NCBI RefSeq assembly: GCF_039822265.1
Contig: NZ_JBAJEX010000010.1
Coordinates: 17,854-81,853 of the forward strand
Source: Thiobacter sp. AK1
GTDB lineage: Bacteria > Pseudomonadota > Gammaproteobacteria > Burkholderiales > Thiobacteraceae
DNA: 64,000 nucleotides
Direction of reading: 5' to 3'
Positions 28,826 through 38,499 of this stretch are shown piece after piece. A model generated the notes under the pieces. It ran no database searches and was not told the origin of the DNA. It worked only from the letters and a program-made list of their open reading frames with translations. A program made the translations under genes and the position numbers. Each line of letters opens with the position of its first letter. Position 1 is the stretch's first letter.

Positions 28826-31299
28826 ACCCGAACGATGCCCCCCTGACCGAGCAGTCCACGGCCGAGCTCGACCGCCTCCTCGATGCGGCCTGCGATCGCA
28901 TCGCGCCCCTCTGGCCGTTGAACCATTTCGTGGCGGTGAATCCTTTCTTCGGCCTGCGGGATCTCACCTTCCAGGAGGCTTCGGACCTTTTGGCGCGCCT
29001 CACGGGTCGCGGCCTATACATGCCGCGTGCCTATTTTCGCGAGCAATTGGCCAATGGACGGATCGCACACGAGGACATCGCGGCGGCCATCGCCCGCGCC
29101 GGTAGCGCAGCGACTGTGGACGATGTCACGCAGGCTCTCGCGCGGGAAGCACCCCGGCCCAAGCTGGGCATGGCCTCGGTTGCCGAGATATTGGACCGTA
29201 TGGAAAACGGCATCTGGGCGGCTTTCGTCACCGAACGCATCAGCCTGCATTGCGCAGCCTATTTCGACCTGGGACAGGCTCTGGTGACCATGCCGTGGCG
29301 AAAGGCAAGCCTCTATGCGTCCTGGCGCAAGGCGGCGCGCATCGATTTGAGCCCGGCGATGATGGGCTTACACGGGTTTCGCAGGCGGGTGGCCCAGTTG
29401 CCCGAGGATCCGCGCAGCGTCATCGATTGGGCGCTGGCCGAGCTCGAGATACAAGAGGCGGCGAAGGAGCGTTACCTGCACGCGGCGTTGCTTAGCGTCG
29501 GCGGCTGGGCCGCGTGGACCCGCTATCTGCGCTGGCAAGCAGAACTGGCCGGCCAGCGGGACGACAGCATGACCGATTTGCTGGCGATTCGGCTTGCGTG
29601 GGACGCCTTGCTCTACCAGGAAAAGCACAGTCCCACTTTGGTGGCCCACTGGCGGGAAATGCTGGCGGCAAGCATGCGGCCGCCTTCGGCCAAGCGGCAG
29701 GCGGCGGCTGAAATCGACCGGATTCTACTCAACGCACTGGAAATCGGTGTCCAACGGGAGCTAGCGAGCGGCTTTGCGCGCGCACCGGGCGCGGGGGCTT
29801 GCGCGCGTCCTAAACTCCAGGCGGCCTTTTGTATCGACGTGCGTTCGGAAGTCTTCCGTCGGGCCTTGGAGACCGTCGCGCCGGAGGTGCAGACCATTGG
29901 CTTCGCGGGTTTCTTCGGCATCTTCGTCGCCCATCTGCCCCTCGGCGCGGCCCAAGCCCGAAGCCACGTGCCGGTGATTTTCACACCGCGCTACTGCATC
30001 CATGACCGCGCCAGAGACGGCGCCTCAACCCCTCTGATCGCGAGTCGGCGCCGGCGCATGGGACGAGAGAAGGCGTGGAAAGGGTTCAAGCTTTCTGCTG
30101 CCTCCTGCTTTTCCTTCGTCGAGGCGGTGGGCCTGAAATACGCAGCAAAGCTGTTGACCGATAGCTTCGGCTGGACGCGCCCCGTTCCCGACCCTCATCG
30201 CGCTGGCCTGAGGCCGCGGGAGGCTGCGCGCATCGCGCCCACCATCGAGATGGTGCGTGAGGAGCACGCTTGCGCACTGCCTGCAGGCATTCCACCCGCC
30301 GCGCGGGTAGCGGAAGCGGAGCGCATTTTGCGGGCGCTCTCACTCACCGATACCTTTGCCCGGCTGGTCCTCTTGGCCGGCCATGGCAGCACCACAGTGA
30401 ACAATCCCCACGCCACGGCCTTGGACTGCGGGGCGTGCGCCGGGCAGACCGGCGAGGTGAGCGCGCGGGTGGTGGCGGCCCTGTTGAACGACCCGGCGGT
30501 TCGCGAGGGACTCAAGGCGCGCGGCATCACCATACCGGCGGATACGTGGTTCGTGCCTGCGCTGCACGACACCACCACGGACGAAGTGCACCTGTTCGAC
30601 ACCGACTGCTTACCTGCAAGCCATGGCCCGGATCTTTTGGCCTTGCGTCAATGGCTCATGCAGGCGGGTGACCTCGCCCGCATGGAGCGCGCCGGCATGC
30701 TGGGCCTCGGCCATTTACCCGATCAGCGGGTGGCGACGGCCGTGCGCGACCGCAGTCGCGACTGGTCCCAGGTGCGGCCCGAATGGGCACTTGCCAACAA
30801 TGCCGCATTCATCGCCGCGCCACGGTGGCGCACCGCGGGCATGGATCTCGGCGGCCGCGCCTTTTTGCACGAGTATGTCTGGCACAAGGACGAGGGCTTC
30901 AAGATTCTCGAGCTGATCATGACTGCGCCCATGGTGGTGGCCAACTGGATCAACATGCAGTATTACGGCTCGGTCCTGGACAACCGGCGCTTCGGCAGCG
31001 GCAACAAAGTGCTGCACAACGTGGTGGGGGGCGCCATCGGCGTGCTGGAAGGCAATGGTGGCGACCTGCGCGTGGGTCTGCCGCTACAGTCTGTGCATGA
31101 CGGCCGTCGCTGGGTGCACGAGCCGGTGCGCCTGTCGGTATTCATCGAGGCGCCGGAGGCCGCCATGGACGATATCATCGCTCGCCACGACCTGGTCCGG
31201 CAGCTGGTGGAGAATCAGTGGCTCCATTTATTCGCCATCGACGCGGAGGGGCGCGTGACCCGACGCGTGAGCGCGGGGCGATGGGAAGCGTTCGCATGA
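28822..31299 (+). CDS. dabA2: DabA2-type vectorial carbonic-anhydrase-like subunit (DUF2309)
   Basis: 825 residues, starting MNPNDAPLTEQST at the ATGA overlap with dabB2. DUF2309/DabA proteins carry a beta-carbonic-anhydrase-like zinc site; visible ligand candidates are Cys337 and Asp339 (FCIDVRSE), His521 (LLAGHGS) and Cys536 (LDCGAC). The 15-residue His-Cys spacing agrees with the known DabA2 site. With DabB it is thought to hydrate CO2 to bicarbonate unidirectionally, driven by the proton gradient. The open frame extends upstream to 28321 within dabB2, but those residues are out-of-frame shadow. A second, longer paralogue begins at 33961. Confidence 0.93.
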   Translation: MNPNDAPLTEQSTAELDRLLDAACDRIAPLWPLNHFVAVNPFFGLRDLTFQEASDLLARLTGRGLYMPRAYFREQLANGRIAHEDIAAAIARAGSAATVDDVTQALAREAPRPKLGMASVAEILDRMENGIWAAFVTERISLHCAAYFDLGQALVTMPWRKASLYASWRKAARIDLSPAMMGLHGFRRRVAQLPEDPRSVIDWALAELEIQEAAKERYLHAALLSVGGWAAWTRYLRWQAELAGQRDDSMTDLLAIRLAWDALLYQEKHSPTLVAHWREMLAASMRPPSAKRQAAAEIDRILLNALEIGVQRELASGFARAPGAGACARPKLQAAFCIDVRSEVFRRALETVAPEVQTIGFAGFFGIFVAHLPLGAAQARSHVPVIFTPRYCIHDRARDGASTPLIASRRRRMGREKAWKGFKLSAASCFSFVEAVGLKYAAKLLTDSFGWTRPVPDPHRAGLRPREAARIAPTIEMVREEHACALPAGIPPAARVAEAERILRALSLTDTFARLVLLAGHGSTTVNNPHATALDCGACAGQTGEVSARVVAALLNDPAVREGLKARGITIPADTWFVPALHDTTTDEVHLFDTDCLPASHGPDLLALRQWLMQAGDLARMERAGMLGLGHLPDQRVATAVRDRSRDWSQVRPEWALANNAAFIAAPRWRTAGMDLGGRAFLHEYVWHKDEGFKILELIMTAPMVVANWINMQYYGSVLDNRRFGSGNKVLHNVVGGAIGVLEGNGGDLRVGLPLQSVHDGRRWVHEPVRLSVFIEAPEAAMDDIIARHDLVRQLVENQWLHLFAIDAEGRVTRRVSAGRWEAFA

Positions 31300-31456
31300 G
31301 CCGACGCGAAGCACTTTTCGCGCTCGGCGTTGGCCCATGGCAGAAGCCGCTCAAGTGGCGGTGAGGCAGGCTCCATGGCCAAGCCGGCCCCTCCGTTTGA
31401 TCTTTCCACGCCCAGGGGCCGAGGACGACGCTGCGCGCAGCCGGTTTATCGTTCCC

Positions 31457-31477
31457 ATAAAAATTCCCGACTGTTAT
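31457..31477. promoter_or_regulatory. Possible CbbR-type site before the DAB1 operon
   Basis: ATAA-N13-TTAT at 31457-31477 sits in a locally AT-rich patch of the 264-bp gap before dabB1. It resembles the TNA-N(n)-TNA/ATAAG...CTTAT half-sites seen before csoS2 and cbbL. No gene is seen in the gap. Confidence is low because the arms are only 4 bp. Confidence 0.3.
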
Positions 31478-31563
31478 TGACCGGTCGCGGTTCCTAACAT
31501 TGGCATCGATGCTGCGGCCAGTCCGCGGCAGGCTCTTTCTTTGACCTCCTGGATCGCGAGCCG

Positions 31564-33228
31564 GTGCCCTATCTCGCCTTTCTCTTGCTGGCCGCGCCCC
31601 TGCTGTCGGCCGTGCTGGTCTGGTTTGGCCGGGCCAGACCGCGGGTGCGGGTGGCGCAGCTCAGTGTGGCGTTTGCTAGCCTGACTTGGGCACTGGCCCT
31701 GGCGGCGTTTTTGCACGGGTCTGCGCCGCCGGTGGTGGTCGCCGGTGGCGTGATGCTCCAGCTCGACCCCCTGGCCCGCCTGATGGCACTCACGGTGGCC
31801 AGCATCAGCCTGGTGGTGCATGTCTATTCCGTGCGCTACATGGCCGAGGAGCCAGGTTACGCGCGCTTTTTCGCCCTGCTCGACCTGATGACCGCGGTCA
31901 TCTTGCTGATGGTGCTGGCCCAAGACCTCATCACCCTGCTTATCGCCTGGCAGCTGGTGGGCGTGGTTCTCTATTTCCTGCTGGCACAGGATCTGACACG
32001 TCCTGCTGCGGGGCGTTATGCCTTGTGGTCCTTTCTCACCTATCGGCTTGGAGATGTGCCGCTGGTGCTGGCGGCGGTGCTGCTCTACCAGGCTCACGGG
32101 ACAGTGTCCCTGCCGGAAATTTTCCAACGGATGGCGGCCGCGCCACACGCTCATCAGGTGGCCGGCGTGTCGCTTTCCGTGGTGACCGGCTTGCTGGTGG
32201 TGCTTTCGGCCTTTGCCCGCTCGGCGCAGGTGCCACTACATACCTGGCTTCCCTACACGATGGAAGGGCCGACGCCCGTGTCGGCGCTGATGCATGCTGG
32301 CATCGTCAATGCGGGTGGGTTTCTCCTGAACCGCTTCGCGCCCGTGTTCGTCCATGCGGGGGCGGTGTTGCACGTGGTGTTCGCAGTGGGGCTCATCACC
32401 GCTGTCCTGGGCTCGGTGTTGATGCTGATGCAAAACGATGTGAAGAAGGCGCTGGGCTATTCCACCATGGGGCAGATGGGCTTCATGTTCGTCGAGTGCG
32501 GCGTGGGCGCCTTCTCCCTGGCGATTTATCACTTGATCGCCCATGGCTTGTTCAAGGGCACGCTGTTTCTCGGTGCGGGAAGCATTATCGGCAACGCGCG
32601 CCGCCACGATGGCGTGCCGCCCGATACGCTCTACACCTTCGTGGTGGAGCGGCGCCCTGAGGCGCTTCGCCTGCCGTGGCTGCTGGCCGCGGGCATCACG
32701 CTGGTGGTGCCCTTCACGCTACTCATTGCGTCCCATTGGCTGGTGGATGGCAAACTCGTGCGCCAGCAAGGGGCGCTCATTCTGCTGTTCTTTGGCTGGG
32801 TCACCGGGGCGCAGTTGCTTTTCGCCACCTACCGACTGCGCGCCGATAACCCGTGGCGCCTGATGGGCATGATCATTCTTTCCCTGGTCATCGTCGTGGC
32901 AGGCTATACGGTGATCGGCCATGGATTCGATCTCTTCCTCTATCCCAACCGAGCCATGGCAGAGGCCTTGTTTGCTGCGGCCAGCATTCCAGTGGGCACC
33001 TTCGAGGCGCTGGTGGCGGTGCTGACCCTGGCGGTGGTCTTGGGATGGTTGTTCACCTACCATGCCGCGGCTAGCGACCGGCCCCGGGGCAAGGAAGCGT
33101 CACGCCTACGCTTGGCGTTTTATTCCCTGCTATCGCGGGAGCTCTACGTGCCGGATCTCTATGCTTGGCTCGCCCGCGCGATTCTGGCCGGCTCGCGCCG
33201 ACTCAACCTGTGGTGGCGTTGGGGCTGA
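31564..33228 (+). CDS. dabB1: DabB1-type proton-channel subunit
   Basis: 554 residues starting at GTG; many membrane helices of the NuoL/MrpA family: VHVYSVRYMAEEPGYARFFA, TYRLGDVPLVLAAVLLYQ, ARSAQVPLHTWLPYTMEG, then TPVSALMHAGIVNAGGFLLN. It is the partner of the long DabA at 33961. The start has no strong ribosome binding site; no better upstream start is seen. The arrangement dabB-membrane protein-dabA-PII resembles the four-gene DAB1 set known from Halothiobacillus. It works in the inner membrane. Confidence 0.88.
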   Translation: MPYLAFLLLAAPLLSAVLVWFGRARPRVRVAQLSVAFASLTWALALAAFLHGSAPPVVVAGGVMLQLDPLARLMALTVASISLVVHVYSVRYMAEEPGYARFFALLDLMTAVILLMVLAQDLITLLIAWQLVGVVLYFLLAQDLTRPAAGRYALWSFLTYRLGDVPLVLAAVLLYQAHGTVSLPEIFQRMAAAPHAHQVAGVSLSVVTGLLVVLSAFARSAQVPLHTWLPYTMEGPTPVSALMHAGIVNAGGFLLNRFAPVFVHAGAVLHVVFAVGLITAVLGSVLMLMQNDVKKALGYSTMGQMGFMFVECGVGAFSLAIYHLIAHGLFKGTLFLGAGSIIGNARRHDGVPPDTLYTFVVERRPEALRLPWLLAAGITLVVPFTLLIASHWLVDGKLVRQQGALILLFFGWVTGAQLLFATYRLRADNPWRLMGMIILSLVIVVAGYTVIGHGFDLFLYPNRAMAEALFAAASIPVGTFEALVAVLTLAVVLGWLFTYHAAASDRPRGKEASRLRLAFYSLLSRELYVPDLYAWLARAILAGSRRLNLWWRWG

Positions 33229-33229
33229 C

Positions 33230-33964
33230 ATGGTCGAGCTGCTGGCCGTGGCCTTGTTTCTGCCACTCTTTCCCATGAGTGGGCTCGCCGTGGTCGTACT
33301 GACTCGACTGCCTCCGGCTTTGCGCGCGGTCGCCTTCCTCTTTTGGCCGGGCGTGGGTGTGGCGCTCCTTTCGTGGCTTGCGCCCCCCATCCCAGAAATT
33401 GTCGCGCCTTGGGCCCTCTTGACGGCCGCCATTTATGCCTTTCGGCTCCTCACCGTGCGCGACCTCGCCCTGTGGACGGGACTATTCGCCACCTCGGCTT
33501 ACGCCTTGGTCTGGTTGGAACCGTTGCACGGCGCGTTGTTGCCGCTGGTGGTTTTCCTTGCGGCTTTCGCGCTCCCCGCGTCGGGGTTGGCGCTGGTGGG
33601 CGCCGCCATTGCGCGTCGCCTGGGGGCGGCCTACGCCGGGCTTGCGGCCACGCTCACCCCGGCGCCCCGCCTGGCCTTCCTCTTCGCGGTGATTCTGCTC
33701 GCCGCAGTGGCTACGCCGCCTGCGCCGGGGTTTTCCGCCTTGCTTGCGTTACTCATGCATCTCACGCCGGTGCTGGCGCTTGGGGTCTTGCTGGTATGGC
33801 TGGCCTGGAGTTGGGCAGCGATGCGTCTGCTAGCGGGCTTTCTCGGTGGGGGGCAAGAGGTGGACCCGATCGCTGATGTCGGCGTGGCCAGCCTCGGCCT
33901 TGGGCTTGGCTTCGCCGCGCTGGTCACCGGGGCGGGGCTTTACTGGCTGGGGCGGCTGGGATGA
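33230..33964 (+). CDS. Hydrophobic membrane protein of the DAB1 operon
   Basis: 244 residues, almost entirely membrane helices (about seven), rich in Leu/Ala, starting MVELLAVALFLPLFP one base after the dabB1 stop and overlapping dabA1 by ATGA. Proteins in the corresponding position of DAB1 operons are related to the C-terminal helices of the NuoL/MrpA family or are of unknown function; I see no clear ion-channel motif. Tight overlap with dabB1 and dabA1 argues for a third subunit of the complex. The function is inferred from context alone. Confidence 0.8.
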   Translation: MVELLAVALFLPLFPMSGLAVVVLTRLPPALRAVAFLFWPGVGVALLSWLAPPIPEIVAPWALLTAAIYAFRLLTVRDLALWTGLFATSAYALVWLEPLHGALLPLVVFLAAFALPASGLALVGAAIARRLGAAYAGLAATLTPAPRLAFLFAVILLAAVATPPAPGFSALLALLMHLTPVLALGVLLVWLAWSWAAMRLLAGFLGGGQEVDPIADVGVASLGLGLGFAALVTGAGLYWLGRLG

Positions 33965-36900
33965 GTCTCTCCCTAGGACGGCGGTTGCGTATTCGCGCCA
34001 CGGTGCACGTGGCGGGCGAGCCCATTCCCTTTTTCTGGCCCATGCGCACCTTCATTCACCATAACCCCCTCCATGGGCTGGAGCACCTGCCCTTCGTTGA
34101 AGCCGTGCGGGAGGGCACTGAGCTGTTTGGCGCCCGTGGCTATCTGCCGCGCGTCGAGTATCAGCAGGCACTGGCCGAAGGCCGGGTGGAGCGCTCGGCG
34201 CTGGAGCGAGAAGTGGCGGCGTACGCCGCGCGGGCAGAGCGCTTCCCAGGGCTCGATTTGGCGCAACTGCTGCTGACGTTGACCGTGAGCGAACCCGCAC
34301 CCCTGGGGCCACCGCCTATGCTTGCCGATGGCGCGGATCTGGCCGCGGCACTGGCGCAGGCGCCGCTTGCACCGCGCACGATCGCGCCAGAGGAACTTGC
34401 CGCTCAGGTGCGCGCCGGCTGGACGCCGGCACGTCCGGTTTATAGCCTGGTGGATGAGTTGTTCGGTGCCGACATCGGCCCCACTCTGGACGAACTGGTG
34501 ATCAAGAGTTGCCTCGATTTTTTCGACGAGGGCCAGTCCGTGTGGCGCATGCCGGGCCGGCAAAAAGGCCTGTTCGCGGCGTGGCGCGACGTTGCCCGTC
34601 ATAACCTACGGCTGTTCCTGCGTGGCTTGCACATAAAGCGCGTGCTGGCGGTGGATGACACGCCGGAGGGCATCATCGCCCACGTGATGACCGAATTGGG
34701 CGTGCCGGAAAACGATTGGCGTGAAGCCTTCACCGGCGAATTGGTGCGACTACCGGGCTGGGCTGGCTTCATCCGCTGGCGTGCCGGCGCGCGGCATTAC
34801 TACTGGGCGCAGATTCATCCCGCGGACCTGGTGGACTATCTGGCCGTGCGCTTGACCCTGGCCGCGGCCTTGTTACAGGAGCACGGAGCAAGGACGCATC
34901 GCCCTGCGACCCTGCCTGCTCTCATGGAATTCGTGGCGTGCGAACCCGAGCGCGCGTGGTTGAGTCGGGAGTTTCATCTGGGCCGCGTCCTGCCCCGCCA
35001 CGCCCACCGAGTGGAGCAAGCACTCGCGCGCCCCCGCCAGCTTGCCCGTCTCATGCCCACGTATCTCGCCGACAAGCGTCGGCAGGAGGCGCAGCATTGG
35101 GCGGCGCGGCTTACGCGGCTTGCCGCGCGCGCTGGCCAGCTCGACGCGCTGCGGGCGTTGGACGGCGGCGAAGTGATGCGCCTGTGCCTGCGCCTTGCAG
35201 ACTTCGAGCGGCACGAAGGGTTTTTCTGGCTTACTGCCCATGAAGCCCGGCACCAGGCTAAGCTACTTGCCGCGATACGGCGCGATGCGGCGCCGCCGCG
35301 CAAGAAGCGGCCCTTCGCCCAGCTGTTGTTCTGCATCGACGTGCGTTCGGAGCGCATCCGGCGCCATCTGGAACGGGTAGGCGATTATCAGACCTTTGGC
35401 ATTGCTGGTTTCTTTGGTGTGCCTTTGGCCTTCATCGGGCTTACCAAGGGCTCGGAGACCCACCTCTGTCCAGTGGTGGTGACGCCGAAGAATCTCGTGC
35501 TGGAGGTGCCCCTCGTGCGTCAGCCAGAAGACGAGACCCTCATGTCGGTGCTGGAGCAGGTGATGCACGACCTCAAGTCCTCGGTGCTATCGCCTTTCGT
35601 CACGGTGGAGGCGATCGGCCTGCTGTTTGGGCTGGACCTGTTTGGCAAAACCCTGGCGCCGCTCGCCTACGGGCGCTGGCGCAAACGCCTCTTTCCCGAG
35701 ACTCCAGACAGCCGCCTGCTCCTGGACAAGCTGTCCCGCGAGCAGGCCGATTCCATCATCAGATCCTTGCAGCGCAGCCTCATCGTACGTGCCCTGGAAA
35801 AGGAACTGGGCATCGCGCGGGAGCACATCACCGATGATGTCGTGCGTGAATTGCGTGAAACGGCCCTGGCGGGCCTAAGTGGCCCCACCGCGCTGTCGCA
35901 GATGCTCGGCGTCGACCAGGCGCTGGAGGCGCAATTCATCGAACGCTTACGGCAGGTCTATCGCATCAACGTGGGCTATGCCCGCATCCAGTTGGAGCGC
36001 CTGGGGCGGATTGGTTTCACGCTGGATGAGCAGGCGCACTTCGTCGCCCAGGCACTCCGGTCTGTGGGGCTTACCGCAGGTTTTTCCCGCTTCGTGCTGC
36101 TCGTCGGGCATGGCAGCAGCTCCGACAACAATCCCTACGAAAGCGCCCTGGATTGCGGCGCATGCGGGGGCAATCACGGTCTGGTGAACGCGCGCGTGTT
36201 GGCCCAGATGGCCAACAAGCCTGCGGTGCGTGAGCGTCTGCGCGAGGCGGGCATCACGATTGCAGACGATGCCTGGTTCGTGCCGGCATTCCACGACACG
36301 ACCCGTGACGAACTTACGCTGCACGACCTGGAACTGCTGCCGCCGGCCCACCTGGTGTACCTGGATCGACTGGTGAAAGGCTTGCAGGCCGCCTCCCACC
36401 TATGTGCCCAGGAACGGCTGATGGACTTGCTGCCCGAGGCGGGTTCGGTGGAACTGGAGCGGGCGTGGCGGCTCGCCCATCGTCAGGCCGCCGACTGGTC
36501 CCAGGTGCGTCCCGAGTGGGGTTTGTCTGGCAACGCGGCCTTCATCATCGGCCGGCGCGACCTCACGCGCGAATGTGACCTCGCGGGCCGGGCCTTTCTT
36601 CATTCCTACGACTGGCGTTTGGATCCCCGAGGGCGACTTTTGGAAAACATCCTCGCCGGTCCGCTCGTGGTGGGGCAGTGGATCAACATGGAGCATTACT
36701 TTTCCACCGTGGACAACGCGCGCTTCGGGAGCGGCAGCAAGGTCTATCACAACGTGGCAGGCCGGTTTGGGGTGATGACGGGCAATCTCTCGGATTTGCG
36801 TACCGGGCTGCCCATCCAGACCGTGCTGCGCGAAGGCCGCCCTTACCACGAGCCACTGCGCCTTATGGTGCTGATCGAGGCACCTTTCAACCACGCGCGG

Positions 36901-37062
36901 CGCGCTCTGGAAGCCGTGGCCGCCGTACGCAATCTGCTATACAAGGGCTGGTTGCGTTTGGCCGTGGTGGATCCGGAAACGGGGGACACTCACGTGTTCT
37001 CCGAAGGCACATGGCAGGTCGCACCCCGGTTGATAAATGACATGACGGAGCCCACGACATGA
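33961..37062 (+). CDS. dabA1: DabA1-type carbonic-anhydrase-like subunit (DUF2309), long form
   Basis: 1033 residues, about 200 longer than DabA2. Zinc-site candidates are Cys458 and Asp460 (LLFCIDVRSE), His717 (LLVGHGSSS) and Cys732 (LDCGACGGN), with the same 15-residue His-Cys spacing as DabA2. The extra length lies mostly before the cysteine motif (helical, charged insertions around residues 380-440). It overlaps the membrane-protein gene upstream and the CPII-like gene downstream (both ATGA), so all four are made together. Two DAB systems side by side suggest use under different CO2 levels. Confidence 0.93.
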   Translation: MSLSLGRRLRIRATVHVAGEPIPFFWPMRTFIHHNPLHGLEHLPFVEAVREGTELFGARGYLPRVEYQQALAEGRVERSALEREVAAYAARAERFPGLDLAQLLLTLTVSEPAPLGPPPMLADGADLAAALAQAPLAPRTIAPEELAAQVRAGWTPARPVYSLVDELFGADIGPTLDELVIKSCLDFFDEGQSVWRMPGRQKGLFAAWRDVARHNLRLFLRGLHIKRVLAVDDTPEGIIAHVMTELGVPENDWREAFTGELVRLPGWAGFIRWRAGARHYYWAQIHPADLVDYLAVRLTLAAALLQEHGARTHRPATLPALMEFVACEPERAWLSREFHLGRVLPRHAHRVEQALARPRQLARLMPTYLADKRRQEAQHWAARLTRLAARAGQLDALRALDGGEVMRLCLRLADFERHEGFFWLTAHEARHQAKLLAAIRRDAAPPRKKRPFAQLLFCIDVRSERIRRHLERVGDYQTFGIAGFFGVPLAFIGLTKGSETHLCPVVVTPKNLVLEVPLVRQPEDETLMSVLEQVMHDLKSSVLSPFVTVEAIGLLFGLDLFGKTLAPLAYGRWRKRLFPETPDSRLLLDKLSREQADSIIRSLQRSLIVRALEKELGIAREHITDDVVRELRETALAGLSGPTALSQMLGVDQALEAQFIERLRQVYRINVGYARIQLERLGRIGFTLDEQAHFVAQALRSVGLTAGFSRFVLLVGHGSSSDNNPYESALDCGACGGNHGLVNARVLAQMANKPAVRERLREAGITIADDAWFVPAFHDTTRDELTLHDLELLPPAHLVYLDRLVKGLQAASHLCAQERLMDLLPEAGSVELERAWRLAHRQAADWSQVRPEWGLSGNAAFIIGRRDLTRECDLAGRAFLHSYDWRLDPRGRLLENILAGPLVVGQWINMEHYFSTVDNARFGSGSKVYHNVAGRFGVMTGNLSDLRTGLPIQTVLREGRPYHEPLRLMVLIEAPFNHARRALEAVAAVRNLLYKGWLRLAVVDPETGDTHVFSEGTWQVAPRLINDMTEPTT

Positions 37063-37388
37063 CTTCACTCAATCTGAGTCCGTTGAAGAAACTGGAGATC
37101 ATCCTGGAAGGGGAACACCAGGCCTTCGCCACCGACCTGCTGGATAGGGCCGGCGTCACCGGCTACACCATTGTCAACAATCTCTCTGGCAAGGGGCGGC
37201 ACGGCTTCCACGAGGGCCATCTCATGTTCAACGAGGATGCAGTGCTGATCATGATCATCGTCGCCGTGCCTGCGGAACTGGTGGAGCCCATCCTCGAGGG
37301 CTTCGCGCCCTTTTTCGACCGCCACACGGGTGTCGTGTTCATCTCCGACATCCAAGTCACCCGCCTGGTCAAGTTCAGGAGCGCGTGA
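37059..37388 (+). CDS. Carboxysome-associated PII-like protein (CPII)
   Basis: 109 residues with the ferredoxin-like PII fold: LSPLKKLEIILEGEHQAFAT, then TGYTIVNNLSGKGRHGFHEG (short T-loop region) and VAVPAELVEPILEGFAPFF. It matches the CPII family described from Thiomonas carboxysome loci, which binds bicarbonate and adenine nucleotides, and is related to SbtB. It likely gates the DAB1 complex or another bicarbonate carrier in response to carbon and energy state. Its start overlaps the dabA1 stop, and its end overlaps the convergent LysR gene by 14 bp. Confidence 0.85.
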   Translation: MTSLNLSPLKKLEIILEGEHQAFATDLLDRAGVTGYTIVNNLSGKGRHGFHEGHLMFNEDAVLIMIIVAVPAELVEPILEGFAPFFDRHTGVVFISDIQVTRLVKFRSA

Positions 37389-38325
37389 TGCGCCTGCGCG
37401 AGCGCGTGACGGGTTTGGGCTGGGGTAGACGAATGATGCGCTCGGCTTCTTCGAGGACGAAATCGTGAAATGCCTGGGCGATGGGAGACATGCGCTTGCC
37501 GGCGCGGTGTACCAGATACCACTCCTTCATGATGGGAAAACCCTCCACGTTGAGGATGGCGACGCGGTTGAGCAAAAGCTCGAATTCCAGCGTATGCAAG
37601 GAGACAATGCCCAGGCCGAGACCGGCCATCACGGCATGCTTGATGGCTTCGTTGCGGCTCATTTCCATGGAGGTCGCCAGACGCAGGTTGCGCTCGCGAA
37701 AAAAACGCTCCACGGCGTTACGCGTGCCCGAGCCACGTTCACGCAGGATGAAGTTCTCATCCATCAGCCGCGCCAGCGGCACCCGGCTGGAGCCAGCCAG
37801 GGGGTGGTCGGGCCGAGCGATGATCACCAGCGGGTTTTGCATAAAGGCGCGGGACCTAAGCTCGATGTGTTCCGGCGGCGTGCCCATGATGGCCATGTCC
37901 GGCAGGTTGTCGGCGAGCTGTTGCACCAGCGCTTCCCGGTTGGTGACCTCCAGATGCACCTGCGTGCCGGGATGGCGCTGGATGAAGGTGGCCAGCAGGT
38001 AGGGCGCGAAGTATTTGCCAGTACTGGTCACGGCCAGGCGCAGCGTGCCGCGCTTGACGCCCTTCATGTCATCGAGCACCGATTCCATGTCGCGAAACTG
38101 CTGGGCGATGTTGCGCGCGAAGGCGTAGAGCTCGCGCCCGGCTTCGGTGAGAAAGATCTTTTTGCCCATCTGCTCGAACAGGGGCATGCCCACCTGCTCT
38201 TCCAGCTGCTTGATCTGAGTGGACACCGCAGGCTGGGTGAGGTGCAACTCTTCAGAGGCGCGGGTGAAGCTCGAATGCCGCGCGACGGCTTCCAGAAGCT
38301 TGAGTTGGCGCAGGGTGACGTTCAT
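37375..38325 (-). CDS. LysR-type regulator, CbbR-like, divergent from csoS2
   Basis: 316 residues. HTH region VTLRQLKLLEAVARHSSFTR, then ASEELHLTQPAVSTQIKQLE; effector domain with MAIMGTPP and FILRERGSGTRNAVERFF, as in CbbR proteins. It is divergent from csoS2 (174 bp between) and occupies the place where cbbL-cbbS sit in most alpha-carboxysome operons. Its 3' end overlaps the CPII gene by 14 bp. It probably controls the carboxysome operon and perhaps itself; the site is likely in 38360-38421. It ends in a basic tail. Confidence 0.9.
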   Translation of the reverse strand: MNVTLRQLKLLEAVARHSSFTRASEELHLTQPAVSTQIKQLEEQVGMPLFEQMGKKIFLTEAGRELYAFARNIAQQFRDMESVLDDMKGVKRGTLRLAVTSTGKYFAPYLLATFIQRHPGTQVHLEVTNREALVQQLADNLPDMAIMGTPPEHIELRSRAFMQNPLVIIARPDHPLAGSSRVPLARLMDENFILRERGSGTRNAVERFFRERNLRLATSMEMSRNEAIKHAVMAGLGLGIVSLHTLEFELLLNRVAILNVEGFPIMKEWYLVHRAGKRMSPIAQAFHDFVLEEAERIIRLPQPKPVTRSRRRITRS

Positions 38326-38359
38326 GAACGAGGCCCTCCTGGGGATGGCAGATGATTCA

Positions 38360-38421
38360 TTCCATTGTATGGAAACGATAAGAAAGATTCATTTTTGCTT
38401 ATGGACATTGTTCCCTATAGT
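38360..38421 (+). promoter_or_regulatory. Promoter/operator region of the carboxysome operon
   Basis: TTCCAT-TGT-ATGGAA (38360-38374) is a perfect inverted repeat; ATAAG-N15-CTTAT (38378-38402) is a second symmetrical element matching the ATAAG...CTTAT pair before cbbL. CCTATAGT (38414-38421) recurs as CCTATAGT upstream of cbbL at the same relative position, and TATAGT is a fair -10 box. Shared elements suggest csoS2 and cbbL answer to related CbbR proteins. Confidence 0.5.
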
Positions 38422-38499
38422 CGTGGCAAACGCAACACGGATAGCGATCTGGATGCCAGACGCTAATGATCAACGCCGTATGCATAAAGGAAGCAAAGT

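Noticed and set aside
27221..33228. Complex I or Mrp antiporter subunits
   Set aside because: The two NuoL-like proteins are each paired with a DabA (DUF2309) gene and no nuo or mrp genes are present, so they are DabB proteins.
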